Notes: generated from the sequence alone by a model not told the origin. A stretch of 64,000 nt of DNA from an uncultured Bacteroidales bacterium (GCA_947168665.1 CAMVMX010000002.1:1-64000), one strand, 5' to 3'. Counted from the first letter of the stretch, positions 26,303-35,519 are shown. Numbers and translations are program-made.

Positions 26303-27646
26303 CTATTGTTCTGGATGTTCGTATTGCTGCCTCCCCTCTTTAGAGGGGCCGGGGGTATGCCTCCCCTTTTGAAAGGGGTCGGGGGTATGAAGTCCCTTCT
26401 TTAGAGGGGCTGGGGGTATGTTCTGCAGCTCGTTGTAGATGGCGTCGAACAGGAGGTTTCCCATAAGCCGATAGCCAGCACGGGTAAAGTGGACCTTGTC
26501 GGCTTGGGCAAGGCCGGCTTTCTGCCATTTCTGCATCGATTTGAGGCCCCCCATGATGTCGAACTGGTCCCAGACGGCGCCGCCCGTGAGCTCAGCCAGG
26601 CGGTAGAAGACGTCGCGGGCCAGCGGGCCGTTGGTGTTGACGGCATAGCGGCGGCGGCCCGTTTTGCGGTAGCTGTCGTTGTTGGTGACAAAGATGAAAG
26701 CACATTTGGGGTTGACCCTGCGGATGGAGTCGCACAGGGCAAGGTAGTTGTTTTTGAATGCCACGGTGTCGAAATTCTTTTCGTGGGCGTCGTTGATGCC
26801 GATGCCGAAAATGACCAGGTCGGGCCGCAGCAGGCGCAGGTCGTCGGTGAGGCGGCATTTCAGATAGTCAGGCACGGCGGCCCCGTTGACCCCGATGGAG
26901 TGGTAGGAGAAGCCCGGACGGCGGTTGCCGAGGCATACACCCGTCAGCGTGAAGGTCTGCCCCTCGCAGCAGGGGAAGAAGAGGTCGAAAGAGTCGACGG
27001 GATGCATCAGGTTGAAGACATAGCGGTGGGTGGCGGAGTCGATGTAAGAGGGGGAGAGTTCGTGGCCGGCCACGTCCAGACGAGGCACCACCCCTTGGGG
27101 CGAGGAGCCAAGCACCACGATGTGCTGCACGCTGTAGTCGATGCTCTTGTCGGTGAGGAGCATTTGTATGCGGGTGGGTACGTCCTTTGCCGTGACGGAG
27201 ATGCCGCAAAGCCCCATGGGATATTCGGGAGTTTTGTAGACATTGCGGGTCAGCACAACCTTTTCTTTGCAATGGACTTTGTAGTCGTCGGGGTTGTTGC
27301 ATTTGGCGGCCGCCGAATAGGGGAAAATCATGCCGCGCCCCCCCACGGCCCGGGGCCACTGCTGCATGATGCGGACACGCACCTGGTTGGGGAACACGCC
27401 GGCTTGCACGTGCGAGCCGCCTATGTGGATGATGTTCACAGTGCCCTGTCCGGTGGTGGCTACCCGCTTCATTTTGGTAAAACAATGTTGCAGTGTGGGG
27501 GATGTGCTGTCGTAGTGCAGGACGTTGTTGTCGTAGCGAACAAAAGGATAGACCTTTGTTTCGGCGCCAGCGGGTTGCTGGCAGTGGCAGCCGCCCAAAG
27601 TGGCGGCCAGCAGCAGTAGGGTTGCAATAAGTTTATTGTTGTTCAC
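26303..27646 (-). CDS. SGNH-hydrolase-like lipoprotein with repeat-derived C-terminal tail
   Basis: 447 aa from a GTG at 27646, overlapping the upstream SGNH gene by 14 bp. The start gives a lipoprotein signal (VNNNKLIATLLLLAATLGGC); longer upstream starts translate neighbour sequence. SGNH features: IHIGGSHVQ, VIFGIGINDAHEK, and the DKVHFTRAGYRL motif bearing the catalytic Asp-His. It may supply the O-acetyl transfer or esterase step with the MBOAT. The last 30 residues (LKKGLHTPDPFQKGRHTPGP...) come from 30-bp genome repeats read in frame. Confidence 0.8.
   Translation of the reverse strand: MNNNKLIATLLLLAATLGGCHCQQPAGAETKVYPFVRYDNNVLHYDSTSPTLQHCFTKMKRVATTGQGTVNIIHIGGSHVQAGVFPNQVRVRIMQQWPRAVGGRGMIFPYSAAAKCNNPDDYKVHCKEKVVLTRNVYKTPEYPMGLCGISVTAKDVPTRIQMLLTDKSIDYSVQHIVVLGSSPQGVVPRLDVAGHELSPSYIDSATHRYVFNLMHPVDSFDLFFPCCEGQTFTLTGVCLGNRRPGFSYHSIGVNGAAVPDYLKCRLTDDLRLLRPDLVIFGIGINDAHEKNFDTVAFKNNYLALCDSIRRVNPKCAFIFVTNNDSYRKTGRRRYAVNTNGPLARDVFYRLAELTGGAVWDQFDIMGGLKSMQKWQKAGLAQADKVHFTRAGYRLMGNLLFDAIYNELQNIPPAPLKKGLHTPDPFQKGRHTPGPSKEGRQQYEHPEQ
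26330..26420. repeat. 30-bp hairpin repeat array, three units
   Basis: Three units of 30-31 bp: a hairpin CCCCTYTTTARAGGGG-like core followed by (C/T)(C/T)GGGGGTATG. Lies inside the 3' end of the SGNH lipoprotein gene. Same family as 47158, 51041 and 53750. Confidence 0.9.
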
Positions 27647-29081
27647 TGGATGACTGGATTTGGGGATGCTCGGACGGCTGGATGTCGGGGCCGGCGGCCT
27701 TCCGCAATTTGTAGAGTTGGTACATGGATTCGAATGCTTGGGCCAGGCGGTCGCCCATGATGTCGGCCCCGCGTTGCGAGAAATGGATATAGTCGCCGCT
27801 GCCCAGCCCCTGTTCGACCCAGGCGGGCATCGAGTGGGCACCGCCCATGGCGTGGAAGATGCTCCAATAAGCCGCACCGTGGGAGCAGACGGCTGTCCGC
27901 AATCCCTCCACCACCTTCGGCAGCCAGGGATAGGTGATCAGGTCGCCCTCCTCGGAGCGTTTGCACATGTCCGAAGGGCCGATAAAAAGAATCAGAGCGT
28001 TGGGACAGCATTGGTGCAGGCGGTCAATCTGCGCCCCCATATTCTTGCAATAATTCTCGATGGAGCGGTCGCCGGAAAGGTATGGCACCGAGTTGCCGCC
28101 GAACTGCATGATGATCAGTCCCACATCCATCAGGCTGTAAGCCTGGGTCAGCTGGTCGCGGTTGATCTGCGTGAACTGGTGTCCAGAACAGCCCCGCATG
28201 GGGATATTGTCCACCGCCACACCAGGTCCCCCGTCGACCATTACTCCATACAGGTCCGCCGACCCCTCGACGCTGATGCGTACTTCTGAGGCTGTGGTGT
28301 CGAGCTGCCAGTCGAACAGATGGACCCCCTCGCCGTCGGCGGTCTTTTGGTCGGTAAACTGTCCGGCGGAGATGGTGGCCGTCAGGGGTCCCGGACGGTT
28401 GCAGAACAGGAGGCGGACGCGGCCCAGTTGCGTCAACCGGCTGTCGCGGTTCTTATGGGTGGTGGCCCGGATAGTGCTGGTGGCGGAACCCTCGACGTGG
28501 AAGTCCTGCACCATGGGGCCGTAGTTGCCTCCTGCACGTACCACCAGCGTGTCGCCAAAAGGAGACTGGCGCACAAGATTGCCCGTGCCGTAAGTGCTGA
28601 CGGAATAGGAGGGGATGAGCGTGGCAAAGGGGACCAGGCCGGGCCCACCGCCTCCGAACAGAGCCTGGAGGCGCGACCTCAGCCGGTCGGACATGCGGTC
28701 CATCTCAATCTGCGAGTCGCCGTAATGCACTATGCGGATAGTGCGGCCCGTGCGCCCGGTGCGTTCCAGCTGGGCAAAGAGGGTGTCGAAGAAACTGTCG
28801 TCGTCGCCCGGAAACCAGAAGCGGGTGTCGCTGCTGTCCAGCTGCCGTTGGAAGCAGGCCATCGAGTCCTGGATGGAGTCGAGGAGCGAAGCCAGCGAGT
28901 CCTGCTGGCGCAGATAAGCCTCCACATCCATCTCCTGCCGGGGATTCAATATCTTTGTGAGGGTGGGGAAACGGAGGCTCACCGTGCCCACGTGGGCACC
29001 TCCCTGCGGAAACACACAGCAGACCCCCGCCAGCAGCGCCACCACCCCGGCAATAAACAACCAAACCCGCCAAGCTTTCAT
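27633..29081 (-). CDS. SGNH/GDSL-like hydrolase domain protein
   Basis: 482 aa. One N-terminal membrane segment (VWLFIAGVVALLAGVCCVF) anchors a periplasmic domain with a helical stretch (about 50-80). SGNH blocks: IVHYGDSQIEMDR, MQFGGNSVPY, LILFIGPSD, and SGDYIHFSQRG with the catalytic Asp and His. Resembles the periplasmic partners of MBOAT acyltransferases (AlgJ/AlgX-like). First gene of the operon SGNH-SGNH-MBOAT-LtaS-like. Confidence 0.8.
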   Translation of the reverse strand: MKAWRVWLFIAGVVALLAGVCCVFPQGGAHVGTVSLRFPTLTKILNPRQEMDVEAYLRQQDSLASLLDSIQDSMACFQRQLDSSDTRFWFPGDDDSFFDTLFAQLERTGRTGRTIRIVHYGDSQIEMDRMSDRLRSRLQALFGGGGPGLVPFATLIPSYSVSTYGTGNLVRQSPFGDTLVVRAGGNYGPMVQDFHVEGSATSTIRATTHKNRDSRLTQLGRVRLLFCNRPGPLTATISAGQFTDQKTADGEGVHLFDWQLDTTASEVRISVEGSADLYGVMVDGGPGVAVDNIPMRGCSGHQFTQINRDQLTQAYSLMDVGLIIMQFGGNSVPYLSGDRSIENYCKNMGAQIDRLHQCCPNALILFIGPSDMCKRSEEGDLITYPWLPKVVEGLRTAVCSHGAAYWSIFHAMGGAHSMPAWVEQGLGSGDYIHFSQRGADIMGDRLAQAFESMYQLYKLRKAAGPDIQPSEHPQIQSSSEQQ

Positions 29082-29120
29082 CGCGTACCTTTCAAAGAGT
29101 GTTTGGTGAAAAACGGGGGG

Positions 29121-30140
29121 TTACTTCATGCCCTTTTTAAGCTCTTGGATGTCGTTGTACATCTCCTCCAGCTTGCGTTGCATGACGAAGATCTTCTTCT
29201 GCCGGTCGGCCGGCATGGCGGGCGAACCCAGCACCACCGAGTCGTCAGCTACATTGCGCGTCACACCCGACTGGGCGGCAACCGTCACGCGGTTGCCCAC
29301 ATGTATGTGCCCCACAATGCCCACCTGGCCGGCAATCACACAGTTGTCGCCCACCTTGCCGCTGCCCGCGCAGCCCGACTGCGAGGCCATCACCGTGTTG
29401 GCACCAAACGACACATTGTGCGCAATCTGGCACAGGTTGTCGATTTTTGCGCCCCGGTGCACAATCGTCGAACCCATCGTGGCACGGTCCACACAGGTGT
29501 TGGCTCCGATCTCCACATCGTCCTCGATTACCACATTGCCAATCTGGTCAATCTTGCTGTAGGTGCCGTCCTCCTTCGGGGCGAAACCGAAACCGTCGGC
29601 ACCCACCACAACCCCCGCGTGGAGAATGCAATTGTTGCCCACCCGGCATTCGCGATAGATCTTCACACCGGGGTAGAGGATAGTATTGTCGCCTATCTGG
29701 CAGTGGTCGCCCACATACACCTGGGGGTAAATCTGCACATTGTTGCCAATCCGCACATTGCGGCCTATCACCGCAAACGCCCCCACATAGCAGCCCCTGC
29801 CCAGCCGGGCCGTGGGGTGGATGCTGCTGCGGAGCGACCGCCCTTTCTTAGGCCCACCGTTGGCATTGAACATGTGCAGTACTTTGGCCACACACAGATA
29901 GGGGTTGTCCACACGGATCAGGGTGGCCGCCACAGGGTGCTCCGGCACAAAGTCGCGGCGCACAAGGATGGCCGCCGCCCTGCGCTCATAAATATAGTGG
30001 GTGTATTTGGGGTTGGCCAGGAAGGTGATGCCACCCTCGTCCACCTCCTCAATACGGCAGGGTTTCCATATCAAGGCGTTCTCGTCGCCCTCGACGGTGC
30101 CCTTCAGTTTCTGGGCTATTTGTTTGGCTGTAAATTGCAT
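29121..30140 (-). CDS. lpxD: UDP-3-O-acylglucosamine N-acyltransferase
   Basis: 339 aa. N-terminal uridine-binding domain, then left-handed parallel beta-helix hexapeptide repeats (GNNVQIYPQVYVGDHCQIGD, VIEDDVEIGANTCVDRATMG). IDNLCQIAHNVSFG contains the catalytic His, and GPSAMPA-type LGSPAMPADRQ is near the end. Adds the second acyl chain during lipid A synthesis. Overlaps the HhH gene by 25 bp, consistent with one long operon. Confidence 0.93.
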   Translation of the reverse strand: MQFTAKQIAQKLKGTVEGDENALIWKPCRIEEVDEGGITFLANPKYTHYIYERRAAAILVRRDFVPEHPVAATLIRVDNPYLCVAKVLHMFNANGGPKKGRSLRSSIHPTARLGRGCYVGAFAVIGRNVRIGNNVQIYPQVYVGDHCQIGDNTILYPGVKIYRECRVGNNCILHAGVVVGADGFGFAPKEDGTYSKIDQIGNVVIEDDVEIGANTCVDRATMGSTIVHRGAKIDNLCQIAHNVSFGANTVMASQSGCAGSGKVGDNCVIAGQVGIVGHIHVGNRVTVAAQSGVTRNVADDSVVLGSPAMPADRQKKIFVMQRKLEEMYNDIQELKKGMK

Positions 30141-30754
30141 ATCAGATAAGGTTCTATACGTTTAAAAGTCTGGGTATCGATAATCGTGATGTTGAGCAAA
30201 TCCTCTACCTGCCTGAACGGTCCCCGCGTCTCGCGCATTCGCACCACCGCCTTGGCCATATAATAGTCGAAATAGGGGTGCCGTTTCAATTGGTCGATAG
30301 TGGCGGAGTTGATGTCGAGGCGTGTTATCAGCAAGGGGTTGACAGTGAGGTGCGGCGCAATGTCGGCATAGCGAGTTGAGTCAATGCCATAGACCTCGCG
30401 CAGCTGCCCTATGCTGACATACCCTCCCAGCAACGAGCGGTATTTTAAAATACGGCGGGCAATGGTGGGGCCGATGTTGTAGAGCTGGACGAGGTCCAGG
30501 CTGTCGGCTTCGTTCAGCTCGAACACAAGGGGTTTCTTCTTTGGGAAGGGAGGATTCTGCGGATACTGGGCTGCATGGTCTGGCTGTAGGAGGGCATTGG
30601 CCGAGTCAGGCATTGTGGCGAGGGTCTCTGCGGGGGTGGGCGGCAAGGAGGGGTCACCCCCCTTGGGCTGGAGAGCCAGCAGCCCGGCACTGATTGCCAG
30701 GAGTAGCACACTCAGCCATACATAGCCGCGACGACGAGTCATTCCTCCTTCCAT
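30116..30754 (-). CDS. Membrane-anchored helix-hairpin-helix DNA-binding protein (ComEA-like)
   Basis: 212 aa. One N-terminal membrane segment (VWLSVLLLAISAGLLAL), then two HhH regions: FELNEADSLDLVQLYNIGPT with ARRILKYRSLLGGYVS, and LDINSATIDQLKRHPYFDYY. This is the layout of ComEA-type DNA receptors, and a ComEC channel is present at 19.7 kb. It lies between lptC and lpxD with short overlaps on both sides. A role in DNA uptake is plausible, not proven. Confidence 0.8.
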   Translation of the reverse strand: MEGGMTRRRGYVWLSVLLLAISAGLLALQPKGGDPSLPPTPAETLATMPDSANALLQPDHAAQYPQNPPFPKKKPLVFELNEADSLDLVQLYNIGPTIARRILKYRSLLGGYVSIGQLREVYGIDSTRYADIAPHLTVNPLLITRLDINSATIDQLKRHPYFDYYMAKAVVRMRETRGPFRQVEDLLNITIIDTQTFKRIEPYLICNLQPNK

Positions 30755-31308
30755 TCCAGGGTACCTCTTTGGTGGATAATGTGGGGTTCTTTAAATGCGT
30801 CGTCGCTCTCAAAGCGGTCGCCCAGGGTGATGCGGGCTCCGTTCTTCGAGCGGAGGGGCTTGTCGCTGAATACACGGTGTTCTGCCTGGTTCCATGTGAG
30901 GTCTTGCAGATATACGGTGTCGCCGTTTTGGAGGTCGATGATAACCACGCTGTCGCGGATTTCTATTATTTGTCGTTTGTCGTACTGCACGGCATGGCGG
31001 GCGGTGAGGATACCGGTGGGGCGGTCGATGCCGTCGAAAAAACGCATGTGTACCCCTTTGGGGTATTCGGTTTTGGCTTCGGGGTCGCTGTATTGTTTCA
31101 CCACGGGAGCCGTCATGAGCAATTGGAGCTGACCGTCGGAGCTGCGACGGATATTGGCGTTGACGATGGTGCTGTCGGGCAGTTTGTGCGGCTCAAAGAT
31201 GCGGGTTTTTTCGATGTCGTTGCCGCATGACGATAAAAAATAGACAAGAAGCAGAGCCGTGGCTCCGCTTCTTGCAGTGTGCAACAAATGGAAAGCGCGT
31301 TTTATCAT
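30739..31308 (-). CDS. lptC: LPS export periplasmic protein LptC
   Basis: 189 aa. Lipoprotein-like signal (ALLLVYFLSSC), then an LptC/OstA-type beta-jellyroll: RSSDGQLQLLMTAPVVKQY, YPKGVHMRFFDG, LTARHAVQYDKRQIIEIRDSV, LQDLTWNQAEHRVFSDKPL. Accepts LPS from LptBFG and passes it to the LptA bridge. Follows the TPR gene by 9 bp and overlaps the HhH gene by 16 bp. Confidence 0.88.
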   Translation of the reverse strand: MIKRAFHLLHTARSGATALLLVYFLSSCGNDIEKTRIFEPHKLPDSTIVNANIRRSSDGQLQLLMTAPVVKQYSDPEAKTEYPKGVHMRFFDGIDRPTGILTARHAVQYDKRQIIEIRDSVVIIDLQNGDTVYLQDLTWNQAEHRVFSDKPLRSKNGARITLGDRFESDDAFKEPHIIHQRGTLEWKEE

Positions 31309-31317
31309 TCTCGGAGT

Positions 31318-32649
31318 TTAGCGGGTTCGCACGATGGTGGAACGTCCAATCCAGCCGGGAACGGTATAGCTGTGGCCATCAATGAGGTCGAGCATGAAGG
31401 CGTCGTTTTTCTTGGGGAAGTAGGACGAGTAGGTGCCAATCAGTCTGTCGGCCACTTTGATAATGTCTTCGGTAGGTTCTACTTGTTTGGCGTGGCGGGC
31501 TTCGTCGACAGCGACCCAGTAGGCGGAACGGCCACCCATGCCGTCGTCAATGCTGCGGCTGCTCATGGCGTAGGCTTGGGCAAGCTGCAGGTAGGGTTCG
31601 CCCTTGGTGCGGTCAGTTTCGGCGGCATTCATGAAGGCAGTGCGGGCTGCGCTGTAGCTTCCCTGGCCGGAGTAGGAGAGGCCCAGGATGATGTAGGCAC
31701 GGTAGCGGTCTTTCTTGTCGGTGAGGCTCTTGAGGGCGTCCTGCACGTACTCGACGGCTTTGCCATACTGTTTCTTGCTCCAGCACATCTGGCCCATGCG
31801 CATGGCGGTGCTGGGCGAGGGTTCCAGTTCGTAGAGCTTCTCGGTGGCGTCGAAGAAGAGTTTGTTGTCCTCGGTGCAGCCTTTCTTAATCATGATGCCG
31901 GTGATTTTCTTCAGCAGAGCAACATTGTTGGGGTCGGCTTCGAATTTCTTCTGATAGATTTCGTTGAGTTGGTCGCAGGTGGCGTAGGGGGCGAAGACTG
32001 ACTCGACGCTGGCGATGTAGGTGCGGATTTTGGCAGCGTTGACGCTGTCGTCTTTCTCAACGTTGAGGGTCAGCAGCGAGTCGAGCAGGTCGGAGGCGAT
32101 GTCGTAGTTGTCGACGACGAGGGTGGGGTCGTCGAGACCAGCCTGCACGTAGTCGACTGTGGCTTTGAAGAACAGCGTTACGTAGTTCTCGTCCAGGTCG
32201 TGGGCGTCGGCACGGATGGCGTCGGCATAGTTTTCATAGATTTCCTTGACAGCTTTGGGGCGCAGGGTGCTGAGGTCCTGGGCTTTCATGGCTTTCACCT
32301 TAGCCTCTTCGCCGAAGTACTGGATGCGCTGGTCGTACATGCGCATCAGTTCGTCAATGTAGGCGTTGCGCTCTTCGGCGGTTTGGGCGACGTTGATCAT
32401 GGATTTGATGATGGTGGAGCCACGCTGGTAGACGGTCTTGCTGAAGCGGGGGCAGTGCAGCAGTATCTGGCGCCAGGGTTCGTAGCAGTCGGTGTAGCTT
32501 TTCTGTTTGTAGAATTCTTGATAGAGGGATACGTTGCTGATGCAGGCGACGCTGTCTTCGGGGGTGTCGCCCCATTTGCTTTGGGCGTTGGCGGCGAAGC
32601 CAAGGCTTAGGGCTGCTGCCGCAATAATGACAATTTTCAGTTTTCTCAT
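31318..32649 (-). CDS. Periplasmic tetratricopeptide-repeat protein
   Basis: 443 aa with signal peptide (MRKLKIVIIAAAALSLGFAANAQ). Several TPR-like helical pairs (YGKAVEYVQDALKSLTDKKD, YIILGLSYSGQGSYSAARTAFMNAAETD). This TPR gene is commonly found between the porin-like gene and lptC in Bacteroidetes. Probably a scaffold in envelope assembly. Exact role unknown. Confidence 0.8.
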   Translation of the reverse strand: MRKLKIVIIAAAALSLGFAANAQSKWGDTPEDSVACISNVSLYQEFYKQKSYTDCYEPWRQILLHCPRFSKTVYQRGSTIIKSMINVAQTAEERNAYIDELMRMYDQRIQYFGEEAKVKAMKAQDLSTLRPKAVKEIYENYADAIRADAHDLDENYVTLFFKATVDYVQAGLDDPTLVVDNYDIASDLLDSLLTLNVEKDDSVNAAKIRTYIASVESVFAPYATCDQLNEIYQKKFEADPNNVALLKKITGIMIKKGCTEDNKLFFDATEKLYELEPSPSTAMRMGQMCWSKKQYGKAVEYVQDALKSLTDKKDRYRAYIILGLSYSGQGSYSAARTAFMNAAETDRTKGEPYLQLAQAYAMSSRSIDDGMGGRSAYWVAVDEARHAKQVEPTEDIIKVADRLIGTYSSYFPKKNDAFMLDLIDGHSYTVPGWIGRSTIVRTR

Positions 32650-32717
32650 GGCTAATAAATTGTTATCGTTGTTTTGTTGTTTAGTATTATTCTTGTTGGG
32701 TTTCTTGCATGGGGCTG

Positions 32718-34064
32718 TTAGTTGTATTTACGCTTCACAAACCAGCGCTCGCACGACCCTATGGCAATTCCGAAAGTGACTACGTCGCGCCGCAGCAGGT
32801 CGGTGGTGCCGATGGATGAGTAGCCGATGCCCAGCGTAAGGAGTGAGCGGCCTTTGCGCATGGGCAGTTTGAAGGCAATGCCGCAGCCTGTTTCGTTGAT
32901 GGCGGTGGGGGCCGCGGCAGAGGAGGTTTGTAGTGAGAGTTTGGCGCGGTTGTGGTAGACGCCGGCACTCATGCCGATGCGCCCCCAATAGGTTGAAGAA
33001 CTGGGGTTGCCCTTCCATTCGCCACCCAAGGCCACACGGTAGTTGGGCGCGGTGCGCAGGGCCGAGCTGCCGAAGAGGTTGTAGTGGGGGTCCTCCTCAT
33101 ATTGCATCCCGCTGTAGGGGGAATAGTAGCCGTCGAGGTCCACTTCCCAACGTTCGTTGCGTTCCAGTGCCACGCCGATGCCCACGGCTATGGGTTGTCG
33201 CAGGGTGCTGTTGTAGGTGTCGTTTTGGCCGGGGGCGGGGAAGATGGTGTCGAAGAGGTATTCGGTGGTCGAGCGGGTGCAGAAGGTGTAGCTCAGCGAT
33301 TGGTCTTCAACTTTCATGGTGCGGGGCAGACGGCAGGTGGCGCCCATGCGCAGGGTGTAGTTTGACCCCAGGGGTTGGCTGTACTGTATGCCAAGGTCAA
33401 TGAGCAAGTTGTTGACAAAGGTGTTCTTTTGATTCCGTGAGTTGATGGCATAGGTGGTGTCGTTGCCTACAAAATCGTATGTGATGGCACGGGTGATGGT
33501 GCCATACAGGTAGTTGAGGTTAAAGCCTACGGAAAGTCGTTTGCCGATATTGAAGCCGTTGCCCCAATAAATCTGCGACACGCCGCCGTTGCCGGCATAG
33601 ATGGTTTGGACGTCACCCAGATCGGCTGTCCGCCGGGTTTGGCCGGATTCATAATTGACGGTACTGTATGGCAACAGTCCGGCCGACATTTTCCACCATT
33701 GTGTGATGGGGAAGGCTACGGTGAGGTAGGCCAAGTTGCCGTCGGCATCGGTCAGGCGGTCGGCATCGTTGCGCAGTACACAGGTCTGCAGGTTTATGCC
33801 GATGTCCAGCACGAAACTCTCGGTCTCGATGGCAGAGTAGGAAGCGGGGTTGAAGGGGTTGATTGTGTTGCGAGCCGAGCGGGCGTAGACGGTGCCTCCT
33901 ATGCCAAAGGCTGAGGGCATGTTGTAGGGTTGGTCGCTGAGTCCGATGCCGTATTGCGAGAATGGGATGTTGAATCCGTTTTGAGCCTGCATGGCAAGGG
34001 GGCTGGCGATGGCTGCAAGGGCCAGGGCGATGATGAGGGTGTGTCTATTTTTCATCGTTTTCAT
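32718..34064 (-). CDS. Outer-membrane beta-barrel protein (FadL-like porin)
   Basis: 448 aa. Signal peptide (HTLIIALALAAIASPLAMQAQ); MKNRHTL three codons later is an alternative start. YGIGLSDQPYNMPSAFGIGG and NPASYSAIETESF are typical of the family paired with coaX in this phylum, and amphipathic strands continue to the C-terminus (VVTFGIAIGSCERWFVKRKY). Its ATG overlaps the coaX stop by 4 nt. Confidence 0.8.
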   Translation of the reverse strand: MKTMKNRHTLIIALALAAIASPLAMQAQNGFNIPFSQYGIGLSDQPYNMPSAFGIGGTVYARSARNTINPFNPASYSAIETESFVLDIGINLQTCVLRNDADRLTDADGNLAYLTVAFPITQWWKMSAGLLPYSTVNYESGQTRRTADLGDVQTIYAGNGGVSQIYWGNGFNIGKRLSVGFNLNYLYGTITRAITYDFVGNDTTYAINSRNQKNTFVNNLLIDLGIQYSQPLGSNYTLRMGATCRLPRTMKVEDQSLSYTFCTRSTTEYLFDTIFPAPGQNDTYNSTLRQPIAVGIGVALERNERWEVDLDGYYSPYSGMQYEEDPHYNLFGSSALRTAPNYRVALGGEWKGNPSSSTYWGRIGMSAGVYHNRAKLSLQTSSAAAPTAINETGCGIAFKLPMRKGRSLLTLGIGYSSIGTTDLLRRDVVTFGIAIGSCERWFVKRKYN

Positions 34065-34777
34065 TGTTCGTTGAGTATCGTGTTCAATCCGGTTAGTACC
34101 AGGTGGGGCAGCACTTCGGCGGCTTGTAGCGCGGCGGTGCCGCCGGCTTTGAGGAGGGTGGCGTCGCCTCCGCTAAGCAGCACTTGCACCGCTCCGTAGT
34201 GGGTTGTGTAGTGTTGCACAAAGCCTTCCACAGCAAAGCGCGTGGCGGTGAACACTCCGGCGACGATGCTTTCGGAGGTGCTGCGGCCTGTCACTATGTC
34301 GCCCGCGGGGTTGACGTGTTGAAGTAACGGTAATCGGGCTGTAAAAGTATGCAGGGCCCGTAATTTCATTTCCAGCCCGGGCAGGATGGCGCCTCCGTGG
34401 TAGATGCCGGATGCGTCGAGGAGGTCGATGGTGATGCATGTCCCAGCATCAATTATCACGCAGTTGGAGCCGGGATATAGACTCCAGGCGCCGCAGGCGG
34501 CGGCTATGCGGTCGGGACCGAGGGTTTGGGGGGTGGCGTAGTCGAGGGTGATGGGAATGGGTGAAGTGTGCGACAGCCGATGGACGGGACGCCCGATGGC
34601 TTCGAGTTCGTGCAGGTCGGCACTTCCGGATGCGCAGACGGCGGCTCGCTCCCAGGGCAGGCGACGGCCCAGGGAACCCAGCTCGGCTGGCGCGACGGTG
34701 CCGTGGTCGGCGCGACGGTCAGCTTCGAAGAGCGCCCATTTGATGCGGGTGTTGCCTATGTCGAGGACGAGGTTCAT
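34061..34777 (-). CDS. coaX: Type III pantothenate kinase
   Basis: 238 aa, ASKHA fold. MNLVLDIGNTRIKWALFE is the phosphate-binding start; GPDRIAAACGAWSLYPGSNCVIIDAGT and IYHGGAILPGLEMKLRAL are core motifs; LLSGGDATLL is near the C-terminus. Catalyses the first step of CoA synthesis. Overlaps both pth and the porin gene by 4 nt, so translation is probably coupled. Confidence 0.93.
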   Translation of the reverse strand: MNLVLDIGNTRIKWALFEADRRADHGTVAPAELGSLGRRLPWERAAVCASGSADLHELEAIGRPVHRLSHTSPIPITLDYATPQTLGPDRIAAACGAWSLYPGSNCVIIDAGTCITIDLLDASGIYHGGAILPGLEMKLRALHTFTARLPLLQHVNPAGDIVTGRSTSESIVAGVFTATRFAVEGFVQHYTTHYGAVQVLLSGGDATLLKAGGTAALQAAEVLPHLVLTGLNTILNEQ

Positions 34778-35394
34778 TTGTTGTACATGTTCATTGCGCG
34801 GTCGGCCCCTTGTGTGGCAAAACAGGCTATGGCTTGGCAGGCATCTTCAATGCGGGGTGCCAGTCCCGCCTGTTCTTCGGGGCTGAAGGGGCCGAGGACG
34901 TAGTCGATCTGATGGCCACGACCGAAGTTGTTGCCAACCCCGATGCGCAGGCGGCAGTAGTCGGTTCGGCCCAGAAGGGTTTCGATATTGCGGAGGCCGT
35001 TGTGGCCGCCGGCGGCTCCTTGTTTCCTCATTCGGAGGGTGCCGAGGGGCAGGGCGATGTCGTCCACCACAACCAGGAGGTTCTCTATGGGCACTTTCTC
35101 GGTTTGCATCCAGTAACGCACGGCTTCGCCGCTGAGGTTCATGTAGGTGGTGGGTTTGATGAGTATGAGTGTACGGCCTTTGATTCTGAGTTCGGTGCGG
35201 TAGGCGCGGCGTTCCAGCGACCAGCGGGATTCCGCCTGTCGCGCCATCTCGTCGACTACCATGAAGCCGACATTGTGGCGGGTGCCTTCGTATTCGGCTC
35301 CGACATTTCCCAGTCCCGCGATGAGGTATTTCATGCTATTGTCTGTGTTGTCGGCTGTTTTACAGCGCGAAAACAGTTTTTTTATTATTCCCAT
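34774..35394 (-). CDS. pth: Peptidyl-tRNA hydrolase
   Basis: About 206 aa from the ATG at 35394. That start sits just downstream of a TACCTTTGCA box (35411-35420); the longer frame to 35520 would begin upstream of that promoter, so it is rejected. MKYLIAGLGNVGAEYEGTRHNVGFMVVD, KPTTYMNLSGEAVRYWM and LVVVDDIALPLGTLRMRKQGAAGGHNGL carry the catalytic His and substrate Asn residues. Recycles peptidyl-tRNA. Confidence 0.93.
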   Translation of the reverse strand: MGIIKKLFSRCKTADNTDNSMKYLIAGLGNVGAEYEGTRHNVGFMVVDEMARQAESRWSLERRAYRTELRIKGRTLILIKPTTYMNLSGEAVRYWMQTEKVPIENLLVVVDDIALPLGTLRMRKQGAAGGHNGLRNIETLLGRTDYCRLRIGVGNNFGRGHQIDYVLGPFSPEEQAGLAPRIEDACQAIACFATQGADRAMNMYNK

Positions 35395-35410
35395 ATTTAG
35401 TTTACCGGCT

Positions 35411-35420
35411 GCAAAGGTAC
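35411..35420 (-). promoter_or_regulatory. Promoter -7 element TACCTTTGCA for the pth operon
   Basis: Minus-strand box 16 nt from the chosen pth start; supports that start codon. Probably drives the long pth-coaX-...-lpxD operon. Confidence 0.7.
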
Positions 35421-35509
35421 GAACTTTTTTTGAATTACTGTTTTTTCGGCATTGTGGGTCGCGGCGGGGGGTGGCGTATCTTTTTTCTTCCGCTTCCGAT
35501 TTTTTTTTG

Positions 35510-35519
35510 TATCTTTGCA
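35510..35519 (+). promoter_or_regulatory. Promoter -7 element TATCTTTGCA for purD
   Basis: About 32 nt upstream of the purD ATG. Confidence 0.75.

Noticed and set aside
23822-26404. Very long plus-strand open frame (860 codons)
   Set aside because: Antisense to the LtaS-like and MBOAT genes; Gly/Glu/Val/His-rich composition is a product of GC-rich reverse complement.
28320-30149. 609-codon plus-strand frame
   Set aside because: Antisense to the SGNH and lpxD genes; no recognisable domain.
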